Shown here: one piece after another, positions 44,701-54,249 of the stretch
How the letters are laid out: every line of letters starts with the position of its first letter
Position numbering within the stretch: position 1 is the stretch's first letter
Origin: Pirellula sp.
Lineage (GTDB): Bacteria; Planctomycetota; Planctomycetia; Pirellulales; PNKZ01
Assembly: GCA_013822735.1 (NCBI GenBank)
Contig: PNKZ01000012.1
Location: 1 to 64,000, forward strand
Length of the DNA: 64,000 nucleotides
Direction: 5' to 3'
The notes under the pieces: model-generated
Told to the model about the DNA's origin: nothing
Databases searched by the model: none
What the model saw: only the letters and a program-made list of their open reading frames with translations
Translations under genes and position numbers: made by a program

Positions 44701-44871
44701 ATGCGTATCACGGGTCGAATTCTGCAGGTGGCGGCGCTGATTGGTTTGCCGCTGGCCATTCCTCTGGAACTCGCGGGCGCCATCCGTACCGGCCCCATGC
44801 TTACGATGATGGTCGCGTCGATCGCGCTCTTCTATCTCGGACGCCTCATGGAAGGCTACGCTGCCGGCTAG
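44701..44871 (+). CDS. 56-residue membrane protein
   Basis: The short frame ATG (44701) to TAG (44869-44871) encodes a basic start 'MRITGRILQ', a first helix 'VAALIGLPLAIPLELAG', a short loop, and a second helix 'MLTMMVASIALFYLGRLMEGY'. The two-helix hairpin has the normal codon bias of its neighbours. The pattern of 'PLAI.LELAG' and 'FYLGRLMEGYA' is reminiscent of small planctomycete proteins I have seen but cannot name. Function unknown. Confidence 0.65.
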   Translation: MRITGRILQVAALIGLPLAIPLELAGAIRTGPMLTMMVASIALFYLGRLMEGYAAG

Positions 44872-45061
44872 CGTCGCGCGATCGCCCTGTCAGCATGTTT
44901 CGTCGCGAAGCTGTACGATTTTCTTCCAATAAACCTCGCCGTCGCCTATACTTGCGCTTGGCGGATAGGCGGCAGGGCGGACGCTTCGGATGGTTGTGCG
45001 AGGCGGTTCGTCGGCGGCTGGATTACCGCTGCCCCCCGGCCCCGCACGGTAAACCTCCGGC

Positions 45062-47479
45062 ATGACGCGTTTCAGCCGCATCGTGATCGCCGTCGCCCTC
45101 ACGGCGATTTCGAGCCCGCTCCGCCCATCGGGCCTGGCGGCCGTAGAGCTTTCCGGCAACGTCACGCTCGACGAAGCCGACGGCGTCACCCGCGGCCATC
45201 TCGAGCGCGTGAAGGTTCTTATTGCCAACCGGCAATGGCAAGAAACCATCAACACGTTGCGCCAGTTGGCCGATGCCAAAGGGGAGAAGGTTGTCGTTGC
45301 CGCGCCGGGCTACTACGTTCGCATCCGCGACTTTTGCCACCGCCGCCTCGCGGCGCTTCCGCCGGAAGCCTTGGCGCTCTATCGCGACCAAGTAGACGCA
45401 CAAGCCCTCCAATGGCTCGACGACGCAACCGACCCGGGCAAGTCGCTGAGCAGTGCCGAGCGGGAGCGGCTCTTGCGACGGATCGTCGACCAGTTCTACG
45501 CGAGCAGTTCCGGCGACGAGGCACTCTGGCTACTCGGCGAATATGCGCTCGAGCGGGGCGACTACGGCGCAGCCCGCGGCTATTGGGAACAACTCATCGA
45601 GACGCCGCCGTCGGTGATTGCCGACACCGCGTTCGACGCCGTCGTCGCCGACAAAGCTCTCGTCCCCGCCGATGCGGAACTGTTGCAACGTCACTACCGC
45701 CGTTGGGAAAGCCGCCGCCAGGTGGTTCTCTCCGCACGTCGGGCCGTCGATCCCGAACTCATGCGCGTCGCGGCGTTGCTGCGGGAGCACGGCGTAGGAG
45801 GCTCGCGCGGCGCGTACCCCGGCGCGAATGTCGATCCTGCCGATGTATTTGCCCGGCTCATCCTCGTTTCGATTCTGGAAGGCTCGACGGCCTGGGCCAA
45901 GGCCGGCCTGCGCGACTACGCCGCGGCGTATCCGGAAGCAAGCGGTCGGCTGGCGGGTCGTGAAGCCAACTACGTCGAAGCGCTGACGGCGCTCTTGGCG
46001 GAAAGCGCCGCGTGGCCGCCGGTCGTCGAACTATCCGACTGGCCGACGTTTGCCGGGAACCCCGCCCGCAACCGCGTGGCCGCGTCGACCTTCGACATCG
46101 GACGTGTGAAATGGCGCGTGCCGCTGGTGCCCGTCGTCGTCGCCGATTCGGAGCAGCCGATTCGCCGACCGGCCGAAGATAAGCAAGCTGCGCTAAGCTA
46201 CCATCCGGTCGTTGCCGGGAACGAAGTCTTCATCCACAACGGTTCGCAAATCTTTGCCTACAACTTGCGTACCGGCGCGCCCGCTTGGGGCGTCGATCCC
46301 ATGATCTATCAGGACGACTCGCCTCAGCAAGAGCAGGGGTTCCCGTCGCGATCGACGCTCGGCGTACCGCGCTTCACGCTCACCGTACACAAGAACCGCT
46401 TGTATGCCCGCATGGGGTCTGCGGTCACGTCCGACGCCGGCGACGAGCGGCGTGTGGGGAACGCGGGAACTCTGGTTTGCCTCGGCCTCGATGCGGAAGG
46501 CAAGAACCTTTGGAAACTGGCTCCTCCGGAAGAGGGCTGGTCGTTCGAGGGAACACCGATCGCCGACGACGAACATGTGTACGTAGCACTGCGCAAAGGG
46601 GGAGTGCGGCCTCAGACGCACGTCGCATGTTACGACGCCGAGACCAAAGCGCCGATTTGGCGACGCTTGATCTGCTCCGCGGAGTCTCCCGGCCAAGGTC
46701 AGCTCGATGAAATCACGCACACCTTACTAACCATGGTCGGTGACGCCCTCTACATCAACACGAACCTCGGCGCCGTTGCATCGCTCACGAAGCACGACGG
46801 GGCCATCCGTTGGGTAACGCTCTATCCGCGGGCCGGCGACGACCCGACCCGCGGCTCGCAGCACGTGCACCGCGATCTGACGCCCTGCCTTTACGATCGG
46901 GGGACGCTCTACGTCGCGCCCGCCGACAGCCGACACATCCTCGCCATCGACGCCTCAACCGGCCTCATCCGCTGGGAAAGCGACGTCGCCGCCGGCGCAG
47001 TGCATCTCTTGGGAGTCACCGGCGAACACCTGTTCGCCTCCGGCGATCAACTGAGCCGCATCAATACGGCCAGCGGCATCGTCGTCGACGTTTGGCCCAA
47101 CGGTCCTTCTCCTAAGGGATACGGCCGCGGCGTGCTTCTGCGCGACGTCTGTCTCTGGCCGACGCGCACCACGCTCGAAGTGTTCTCCAGCGACGGCTTT
47201 GAGCGCTTGCGCGAAGTCGAGCTTTCCACCGGCGTCATCGACCGCGGGCGCGACGTCGGCGGAGGGAACATCGTGCCGGCGGGCGAATTCCTGTTGATCG
47301 CATCCCCCACCGAGTTGGTCGCGTTCGACCGCTTCGGCGGAGTGCAACAAGCTCGCGTCGATTGGGAGTCAGCCCTCTCCGGGCAAAGCCCGATCTTCCA
47401 GTATCCCGAACTACCGTCGCCCAAGCCCGCTCGCGGGCGCCGGCGCGGTCCCGATCGCAATGCGTTTCGAGTGCAATAA
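45062..47479 (+). CDS. Exported PQQ-type beta-propeller protein with N-terminal helical domain
   Basis: 805 residues with a signal peptide to about residue 27. Residues 30-330 are helical, TPR-like, including 'VKVLIANRQWQETINTLRQL'. From 'WPTFAGNPARNR' a BamB/PQQ-like propeller follows with repeated blade segments: 'NEVFIHNGSQIFAYNLRTGAPAW', 'TLVCLGLDAEGKNLWKL', 'HVACYDAETKAPIWRR' and 'HILAIDASTGLIRWESD'. The C-terminus is Arg-rich. Probably a periplasmic scaffold. The next gene, a MoxR ATPase, begins 14 bases later, so it may belong to the same operon. Confidence 0.85.
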   Translation: MTRFSRIVIAVALTAISSPLRPSGLAAVELSGNVTLDEADGVTRGHLERVKVLIANRQWQETINTLRQLADAKGEKVVVAAPGYYVRIRDFCHRRLAALPPEALALYRDQVDAQALQWLDDATDPGKSLSSAERERLLRRIVDQFYASSSGDEALWLLGEYALERGDYGAARGYWEQLIETPPSVIADTAFDAVVADKALVPADAELLQRHYRRWESRRQVVLSARRAVDPELMRVAALLREHGVGGSRGAYPGANVDPADVFARLILVSILEGSTAWAKAGLRDYAAAYPEASGRLAGREANYVEALTALLAESAAWPPVVELSDWPTFAGNPARNRVAASTFDIGRVKWRVPLVPVVVADSEQPIRRPAEDKQAALSYHPVVAGNEVFIHNGSQIFAYNLRTGAPAWGVDPMIYQDDSPQQEQGFPSRSTLGVPRFTLTVHKNRLYARMGSAVTSDAGDERRVGNAGTLVCLGLDAEGKNLWKLAPPEEGWSFEGTPIADDEHVYVALRKGGVRPQTHVACYDAETKAPIWRRLICSAESPGQGQLDEITHTLLTMVGDALYINTNLGAVASLTKHDGAIRWVTLYPRAGDDPTRGSQHVHRDLTPCLYDRGTLYVAPADSRHILAIDASTGLIRWESDVAAGAVHLLGVTGEHLFASGDQLSRINTASGIVVDVWPNGPSPKGYGRGVLLRDVCLWPTRTTLEVFSSDGFERLREVELSTGVIDRGRDVGGGNIVPAGEFLLIASPTELVAFDRFGGVQQARVDWESALSGQSPIFQYPELPSPKPARGRRRGPDRNAFRVQ

Positions 47480-47493
47480 CTTCCGAGGTCCTC

Positions 47494-48552
47494 ATGTCGC
47501 TTGCCGATGACGACGTTCAGGCGGTACATCGCCTGCACCAGGCGTTTCGCCAGATCAACGATCAATTGCAAAAGGTCATCGTCGGCCAACAGCAGGTGAT
47601 TGAAGAACTGCTGATCGCCATGTTCGCCCGCGGCCATTGCCTGCTCGTCGGCGTGCCGGGCCTCGCGAAAACGTTGCTCATTCGCACGCTCGCCGACACG
47701 CTCACCCTGAAGTTCAGCCGGGTGCAGTTCACCCCCGACCTCATGCCCGCCGACATCACGGGCACGGAAGTCATTCAGGAAGACAAGCTCTCCGGCACGC
47801 GCGAATTCAAATTCTTGCCGGGCCCGATCTTCGCCAACGTCGTCCTGGCCGACGAAATCAATCGCACGCCGCCGAAGACGCAGGCCGCGCTGTTGGAATC
47901 GATGCAAGAACACCAAGTCACGGTCGGCGGCCGACGTTACAAACTCGATCCGCCGTTCTTCGTGCTCGCGACACAGAATCCGATCGAACAAGAAGGGACT
48001 TATCCGCTGCCGGAAGCACAGCTCGATCGCTTCATGTTCAACGTCTTCGTCGACTACCCCGAAGAAGAGGAAGAATTGGAAATCGTGCGTCGCACGACGA
48101 CCGACACCAAGGTGCAACTCACGCCGACGCTCGACGGCGAAGAAATCCTGGCCCTCCAACACATCGTGCGCAAGGTTCCCGCGCCCGATCATGTGATGCG
48201 GTATGCCATGCAATTCACTCGGCTGACGCGGCGCGAAAAAGGGGAAGTCCCGGACTTCGTCACCGACTACGTGAGCTGGGGCGCCGGACCTCGCGCCAGC
48301 CAGTACCTCGTGCTTGGCGCGAAAGCCCGCGCAGCGCTGCATGGTCGCTATGCCGCGACGTGCGAAGACGTGCGGGCCGTGGCGTTGCCGGTCTTGCGGC
48401 ATCGCATCATGACCAACTTCAACGCCGAAGCCGAAGGGCTCCGCCCCGACGACATCGTGCGCCGCCTCATGGACGTTATTCCTGCTTCCGACGATGGTGC
48501 GTTGAGCCGTGGAAAACTACCGGAAATATTTGGATCCGCGGACGCTCGCTAA
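47494..48552 (+). CDS. MoxR-family AAA+ ATPase
   Basis: 352 residues from the ATG at 47494. Walker A 'GVPGLAKT' (53-60), Walker B 'VVLADEINR', then 'PPKTQAALLESMQEHQVT' and sensor 1 'FVLATQNPIEQEGTYPLPEAQLDRF' are diagnostic for MoxR. The extra C-terminal helical lid follows. MoxR ATPases act with DUF58 and von Willebrand factor A proteins as metal-dependent chaperone systems; exactly those genes follow here, the DUF58 start lying 44 bases inside this gene. Confidence 0.95.
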   Translation: MSLADDDVQAVHRLHQAFRQINDQLQKVIVGQQQVIEELLIAMFARGHCLLVGVPGLAKTLLIRTLADTLTLKFSRVQFTPDLMPADITGTEVIQEDKLSGTREFKFLPGPIFANVVLADEINRTPPKTQAALLESMQEHQVTVGGRRYKLDPPFFVLATQNPIEQEGTYPLPEAQLDRFMFNVFVDYPEEEEELEIVRRTTTDTKVQLTPTLDGEEILALQHIVRKVPAPDHVMRYAMQFTRLTRREKGEVPDFVTDYVSWGAGPRASQYLVLGAKARAALHGRYAATCEDVRAVALPVLRHRIMTNFNAEAEGLRPDDIVRRLMDVIPASDDGALSRGKLPEIFGSADAR

Positions 48553-49411
48553 GCTGCAAGGCTTGGAGCTACGTGCGAGGTCCATCGTCGAAGGTTATGT
48601 GACGGGCGCTCACAAGAGCCCGTTCCACGGCTTCTCCGTGGAGTTTGCCGAACACCGCGAATACGTCCCCGGCGACGACCTGCGCTACGTCGACTGGAAA
48701 GCGTTCGGCAAAACCGATCGCGTTTACCTCAAGCAGTATGAAGAGGAAACGAATCTCGTTTGCTACTTGCTGCTCGACGTGAGCGAGAGCATGACGTATC
48801 AGAGCGACGACGCGCCGCTCTCGAAGCTCGACTATGCCCGCTGCGTCGCCGCTTCGCTCACGTATCTCGTGCTGCAACAGCAAGACGGCGTGGGGCTCAC
48901 CACGTTCGACCGCGAGGTGCGCGCGCTCATTCGCCCGAGCACGCACCCGACGCACCTCAAGCAGCTCCTGCATGCGATGGAGATCAAACCGTCGGCGGCC
49001 AAGACGTCGATGGGCCCGATTTTCCACGACCTGGCCGAACGCTATAAGAAGCGCGGCGTCGTCGTCGTGCTCAGCGATCTATTCGACGACGTCGGTTCGC
49101 TCATGGCCGGGCTCAAGCACTTTCGCCACCGTCGGCATGAGGTGATTCTCATGCACGTGCTCGACCCGGCCGAACTCGATTTTCCGTTCCGCAATATGAC
49201 GCTATTCAAAGGCCTCGAAGGCTTGCCGGAACAATTGGTCGATCCGCCGAGTTTGCGCAAAGCCTACCTCGCGGAGTTTGAAGCGTTCACGAAGGCGGTC
49301 CGTCAGGGCTGCTACGCCCGCAACATCGATTACCTGCAGCTACGCACCGATCAACCGCTCGACTTGGCGTTGAGCAAATATTTGGCAGCCCGCATGAACC
49401 GCGTGAAATAG
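48509..49411 (+). CDS. DUF58 (vWA-like) domain protein, MoxR partner
   Basis: 300 residues from a GTG start within the MoxR gene. The DUF58 signature 'REYVPGDDLRYVDWKAFGKTD' (50-70) precedes a von Willebrand A-type metal site Asp90-Val-Ser92-Glu-Ser94. No membrane helix is present, so it is cytoplasmic or peripheral. Typical partner of MoxR ATPases in the Bat-type cluster. Confidence 0.94.
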   Translation: MENYRKYLDPRTLAKLQGLELRARSIVEGYVTGAHKSPFHGFSVEFAEHREYVPGDDLRYVDWKAFGKTDRVYLKQYEEETNLVCYLLLDVSESMTYQSDDAPLSKLDYARCVAASLTYLVLQQQDGVGLTTFDREVRALIRPSTHPTHLKQLLHAMEIKPSAAKTSMGPIFHDLAERYKKRGVVVVLSDLFDDVGSLMAGLKHFRHRRHEVILMHVLDPAELDFPFRNMTLFKGLEGLPEQLVDPPSLRKAYLAEFEAFTKAVRQGCYARNIDYLQLRTDQPLDLALSKYLAARMNRVK

Positions 49412-49455
49412 CCTTCGCCTTCGCGAGCCGGGAGCGTGAGCTCTCCGGAGTCCTT

Positions 49456-51780
49456 GTGCCCGAATTGATGACCGCACCGCTCTTCTGCTTCGTCGCCAAC
49501 CCCATGATCTTGGGTTGGTTGGCCGCTGCGAGCGCGCCGCTCATTATTCACTTGCTCAATCGCCGCAAGTATCGCGAAGCCCCGTGGGCCGCGATGCAAT
49601 ACTTGCTGGCGGCGATCAAGAAGAACTCGCGCCGCGTGCAACTGGAGCAATGGCTGCTCCTGGCCTTGCGAACGCTGCTGATCCTCTGCGCCGTGGCGGC
49701 CGCGGCCGAGCCCGGCTTTCGCGGTGCCGAGCAACTCGTCGCATCGGGCGAACGCGTGCATCGCGTGATCGTCGTCGACGGTTCCTTTTCGATGAACTAT
49801 CGTCCCACGGGCGAGCGCAGCTATTTCGAGCAAGCGCAAGCACTTGCCGAACGCATCATCGAAAACGGTCGCGAAGGCGACGGCTTCAGCGTGGTCGTGC
49901 TCGGAACGCCGTCGAAAACCGTCGTCGGCCCGCCCCTGTTTCGCAAAGAAGAAGTCCGCACCATCGTGGCAGAGCTGCGGCAACCGCACGGCGCCGGGAG
50001 CGTGACGCAATGCCTCAACGAGCTCGACCGACTGCTCACGAAAGCGCGCGAGCAACATCCGCAAATTCGCCGCCGCACGGTTTACTTCATCACCGATCTC
50101 GGCAAGCAAACGTGGGAGCCCGCCGACGCCGCGCACGGCGTCGACGCCGTCGCGGAGTTTCAAGCCCGTTGCGAACGCTGGGGCGCAGATACCGCCGTCT
50201 CGTTGATCGACGTCGGGGCGACCGACGGCGATAACGCTGCCGTCGTGAGCTTGGAAGCGTCGGAGCCGTACGCCGTCGTCGGCTTGCCCACGACGCTCAA
50301 GGCCGTCGTACACAACTTCGGCCGGCAATCGCGCTCGCGCGTGCCGCTGTCGCTGCTTCTCGACGGCCGTAAGGTCGAGGAGCAATTGGTCGATCTCGAA
50401 GCCGGCGGCGAGACGACGGTCGTGTTCGAATACCCTTCGCAGCATCCGCCTCGCACTCCCGGCTCGAGCATTTACGAAGTCGAACTCGGGCCCGACCGCC
50501 TCGAGATTGACAATCACCGTTACCTTGCGTTGGTGACGAAGCCGAACCTCCGCGTATTGGTGCTGCGCGAACCGATCCTCACCGACGAAGAAGAATACGG
50601 CCTCGACAATTTGACGACGGCGCTGAAGCTGCGCCCCGGCGCCGACGTCTCCGGCCCGTCGCCGGTCGTCGTCGATGTGGAGAGCGACGAGGTATTGCAG
50701 CGCCGCGAGCTCACCGACTACGACTGCGTGTTCCTCGTCGACGTGAAGCGTCTCACGCCGTCGGGCGCCAAAATTCTCGCAAGTTACGTGCGCGAAGGAG
50801 GCGGCCTCGTCACTTGGCTCGGCCCGCGTACCGACCCCGCCGATTTCAACAAGCAGCTCGCCGACGGGGCCGATCGCATTCTGCCCGCGAAGCTTGGGCC
50901 GATCGTCGCCGAGCCGCAGTACAAACTCAACCCGCTGAAGTACGAGCATCCGTTGGTCGCCGAATTCCGCGGCTCCGACCAGGGGAACTTGCTCAACACG
51001 CCCGTGTATCGTTATTACCGCCTCGACCTGAAGGACCGCCCGCAAACGCGACGCGTACTGGAATTCCTCAACGAGGCGAAAGACCCGTTTATCGTCAGCG
51101 AGACGATCGGCGTCGGTCGGTCGCTCTTGGTCACCACCGTGCCGCAGGCTTCGTGGACGACGATGCCGCTCAGCCCCGGCTTCTTGCCGATCGTGCAAGA
51201 ACTCCTCTCGTATGCATCCGGCGGCCGCGCGGCCCGCGGCTCACGCTTGGTGGGTGAGCCGCTCACGGGCGATTTCCGCCGCACGACCGCCTCGGCACAA
51301 GTATCCGTGTTGCCTCCGACTTCCGCCGACGACGCTCCGAACGAAACTATCGCGCCGTCGCCGCAAGCGTCGGGCACCGGCGTCGCGAAGTCGTCGTCGA
51401 AGCGAGCCACGACCACGGCGACGGCCGAAATTGTGCCGGCGGGGGATTTCTTTCGCTGGTCGTTTGCCGACACGCAGCGGAGCGGCATCTACACCGTGAA
51501 CATCACAGCCGCGACCGACTCCGTACAGCGCTACGCCGTGAACGTCGACCCGCGCGAAAGTGCGCTCGTCAAGCTGCCGCCGAATCGCGTGACGTCGCTC
51601 CCTTGGGCAACCGTGCCGTTGCACTACGCCACCGATCTGCAAGACTTCGCGGAGCCGGCCCAGCAGTACGTTGCATCCGGCGAGTCCAATCCGATTCATC
51701 GCTGGTTTCTCTTGGCCGCGCTCGCCGCAGCCCTAGGCGAAACTCTTCTCGCCGGCCGCGCGGGAAGGAGCCGGGCATGA
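49456..51780 (+). CDS. BatA-like membrane protein with vWA domain
   Basis: 774 residues from GTG, supported by GGAG five bases before it. The N-terminal BatA domain has two helices (about 15-35 and 65-85) around 'HLLNRRKYREAPWAAMQYL'. A vWA domain follows with MIDAS Asp108-Gly-Ser110-Phe-Ser112. Then come Ig-like and a GATase1-like region ('VFLVDVKRLTPSGAKILASYVREGGGLVTWLG') that probably mediates protein contacts, and a C-terminal membrane helix ('WFLLAALAAALGETLLAG'). The stop overlaps the next gene's start. Large planctomycete variant of aerotolerance/envelope Bat proteins. Confidence 0.9.
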   Translation: MPELMTAPLFCFVANPMILGWLAAASAPLIIHLLNRRKYREAPWAAMQYLLAAIKKNSRRVQLEQWLLLALRTLLILCAVAAAAEPGFRGAEQLVASGERVHRVIVVDGSFSMNYRPTGERSYFEQAQALAERIIENGREGDGFSVVVLGTPSKTVVGPPLFRKEEVRTIVAELRQPHGAGSVTQCLNELDRLLTKAREQHPQIRRRTVYFITDLGKQTWEPADAAHGVDAVAEFQARCERWGADTAVSLIDVGATDGDNAAVVSLEASEPYAVVGLPTTLKAVVHNFGRQSRSRVPLSLLLDGRKVEEQLVDLEAGGETTVVFEYPSQHPPRTPGSSIYEVELGPDRLEIDNHRYLALVTKPNLRVLVLREPILTDEEEYGLDNLTTALKLRPGADVSGPSPVVVDVESDEVLQRRELTDYDCVFLVDVKRLTPSGAKILASYVREGGGLVTWLGPRTDPADFNKQLADGADRILPAKLGPIVAEPQYKLNPLKYEHPLVAEFRGSDQGNLLNTPVYRYYRLDLKDRPQTRRVLEFLNEAKDPFIVSETIGVGRSLLVTTVPQASWTTMPLSPGFLPIVQELLSYASGGRAARGSRLVGEPLTGDFRRTTASAQVSVLPPTSADDAPNETIAPSPQASGTGVAKSSSKRATTTATAEIVPAGDFFRWSFADTQRSGIYTVNITAATDSVQRYAVNVDPRESALVKLPPNRVTSLPWATVPLHYATDLQDFAEPAQQYVASGESNPIHRWFLLAALAAALGETLLAGRAGRSRA

Positions 51781-54227
51781 ACTTCGAATGTCCCGCGTGG
51801 CTCCAACATTGGCTCGGCGTCGGTCCCGGCTCGTCCGACGAATCGGTCGTCGGGCGTATTGAGATGCTCCGGCCGCTCAGTTCGACGTTAACGCTCATCC
51901 TCGCCATCTTATCCGTCGGCGCCGTCGTCTATTGCTACGCGCGTGCCAGCGAAGCAGGCCGCGCCTATCGGCTCAGCATGGCAATCCTGCGGCTGGTCGT
52001 GATCGCCGTGCTCATCGCGATGCTTGGCGAGTTGAGCATCACGCTTCGTCGCGCCGGTCTGCCGACCGTCGTCGTGCTCGTTGACGACTCGGAGAGCATG
52101 AATATCGCGGATCGCTATGCCGATGCGGCGTTTGCCAAACGGCTGGAAGATCGCATCGCCGCCGACCTGAAAAAACGCAAACCGAGCATAGGCACCTCGC
52201 CTGCCGCTTCCACCGACGAAGACGTCGGCCCGAGCCGCATCGAATTGGCCCGCATGTTGCTCCTGGAAAACGAAGCGACGTTCCTCCGCAACCTGACGGA
52301 TCGCAACTACCAGATTCGCATGTTCGCGGTGAGCGACGCCGCTCGGATGCTGCCGCTCGACGACGAGACGCTCCGTCGCGAACTCGCGGGCCTGCAAGCG
52401 GTCGGCAAGACGACGCGTCTCGGCGACGGCCTGCGTACCGCGCTCGACGAACTGCGCGGCCAGCCGATTGCAGCGGTCGTGCTCCTCTCCGACGGCGTGA
52501 ACACCGCCGGAGCCGACTTGGCCGAAACGGCCGAATCGGCGGCCCAGCGCAATATGCACCTGTTCACCGTCGGACTCGGCGAAACGAAAAAGGCCCTCAA
52601 CATCGAACTCGCGGAGCTCAAAGCGCGCGACTACGTGATGGTGAACGATCTCGTGAGCTTCGATTTCACGCTCACGGGCGCCGGCGCCGAAGGAAAGTCC
52701 GTCGAGGTCGTCCTACGCGAAGCCGATTCGCAAACACCGCTCGCCAAGAAAACCGTCCAACTCGGCAAAGACGACGTCGGCCAAGCGGTTCGTCTCACGC
52801 ATCGCCCGGAGAAAACCGGCGCGTTCCGCTATATCGTCGAAACGAAACCGCTCCCCGGCGAAGTCTCGTCCACGGACAATCGCCTCGAAGCGTCGATCGA
52901 AGTGCGCACCGACAAGATCCAAGTCCTGCTCGTGCAATCGTATCCGAACTTTGAATATCGCTACCTCAAGCACATGCTGGGACGCGACGAAACGATCCGC
53001 TTGCACTGCGTGTTGCAAGAAGCCGACCAAGACTATCCGCGCATCGACGCCTCGGTTTCGACCATTTTCCCCGTAACGCTCGACGAGCTCCTCAAGTTCG
53101 ACGTCATCATCTTCGGCGACGTCGATCCGGAGTTTCTCGGCGCTTCGGCCGTCGGGCATCTGCGCGATTTCGTATTAGAAAAAGGGCGCGGCATCATCTT
53201 CGCGGCCGGACCTCGCTACATGCCTCAGGCCTATCGCGGCACGGCGCTCGCCGATCTGCTGCCGATCGACTGGACCCGCACCGCTTCTACGGATGACCCC
53301 TCCCCGGCGCGCGAAGGAACTTCGGTGCGCCTCACGCCGGACAGTCTTGAAGACCCCGTCTTCCAGTTGGCCGACACCAGCGACGAAACGCGCAAGGTCT
53401 GGGAGAATCTCCCCACGCTCTACTGGGTTCTCGAAACCGAGAAGCGCAAGTCGGCGCAAGTGATGGTGGAAACCGTCGACGCCCAATCGCGCGACGGCGC
53501 CCCGCTGCCGCTCGTGCTCTTTCAACGCGCCGGGCGCGGCATGGTGCTCTTCCACACCACCGACGAAACTTGGCGCTGGCGTCGCCGCATCGGCGATCTG
53601 TACTTCGCCCGCTATTGGGTCCAAGCACTGCGCCAACTCGCCACGGCCAAGGGAAGCGGCAAACCGGCGGTGTTGCGCGTCGCGAAAGACGAATACGACG
53701 TCGGCAAGCCGGTCGCTCTCGAGGTTCGCTACCAAGACGAACGTCTCGCCCCGGCCGACGGCAAAGTCGAAGTGGTGCTTGAGAGCGACGGCCGCCCGAA
53801 CCAAACGGTGCAACTCGCCCGCCGCCGCAACCTGCGCGACCTCTTCGAAGCCGTGGTCTCCGGCTTGCCCGAAGGGAAGTATCGCGCGCGGCTGGCGACC
53901 CCCGTGCCGCCGACGGGCGACGACGCCGGCGCCGGCCGATCGACCGCGCCGCCGACCGACGATTTCGTCGTGCTCTCTTCGCAAATGGAATCGAGCCCGA
54001 TCGAAGCCGACCACGCCTACTTGGCCGCCGCCGCAACGGCCGGCAAGGGTGCGTTTTTCACGCTGGCAGACGCCGACGACCTCGTCCATCGGCTGCCGCG
54101 CGGCAGGCTTTCCCCCACGGAACCGCTGCCTCCCGTCGGGCTGTGGAACAAATGGTTCACGTTGCTCGTCTTAACGTTGCTGCTCGTGGCGGAGTGGGTT
54201 CTACGAAAACGGCGGGCGATGATATGA
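51777..54227 (+). CDS. vWA-domain membrane protein with GATase1-like domain
   Basis: 816 residues, start coupled (ATGA) to the BatA-like gene. Two N-terminal membrane helices (about 36-54 and 67-84), then a vWA domain with Asp103-Asp-Ser105-Glu-Ser107 and 'LLSDGVNTAG'. The middle holds a glutamine amidotransferase-like fold ('VLLVQSYPNFEYRYLKHML', 'FDVIIFGDVDPEF', 'LEKGRGIIFAAGPRYMP') with no obvious catalytic Cys. A C-terminal helix follows ('WFTLLVLTLLLVAEWVLRKRR'). It resembles its upstream neighbour in plan, so the two may be paralogues forming a heteromeric complex. Confidence 0.88.
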   Translation: MNFECPAWLQHWLGVGPGSSDESVVGRIEMLRPLSSTLTLILAILSVGAVVYCYARASEAGRAYRLSMAILRLVVIAVLIAMLGELSITLRRAGLPTVVVLVDDSESMNIADRYADAAFAKRLEDRIAADLKKRKPSIGTSPAASTDEDVGPSRIELARMLLLENEATFLRNLTDRNYQIRMFAVSDAARMLPLDDETLRRELAGLQAVGKTTRLGDGLRTALDELRGQPIAAVVLLSDGVNTAGADLAETAESAAQRNMHLFTVGLGETKKALNIELAELKARDYVMVNDLVSFDFTLTGAGAEGKSVEVVLREADSQTPLAKKTVQLGKDDVGQAVRLTHRPEKTGAFRYIVETKPLPGEVSSTDNRLEASIEVRTDKIQVLLVQSYPNFEYRYLKHMLGRDETIRLHCVLQEADQDYPRIDASVSTIFPVTLDELLKFDVIIFGDVDPEFLGASAVGHLRDFVLEKGRGIIFAAGPRYMPQAYRGTALADLLPIDWTRTASTDDPSPAREGTSVRLTPDSLEDPVFQLADTSDETRKVWENLPTLYWVLETEKRKSAQVMVETVDAQSRDGAPLPLVLFQRAGRGMVLFHTTDETWRWRRRIGDLYFARYWVQALRQLATAKGSGKPAVLRVAKDEYDVGKPVALEVRYQDERLAPADGKVEVVLESDGRPNQTVQLARRRNLRDLFEAVVSGLPEGKYRARLATPVPPTGDDAGAGRSTAPPTDDFVVLSSQMESSPIEADHAYLAAAATAGKGAFFTLADADDLVHRLPRGRLSPTEPLPPVGLWNKWFTLLVLTLLLVAEWVLRKRRAMI

Positions 54228-54249
54228 TGAACCGCAAGGAGTATCGGCC

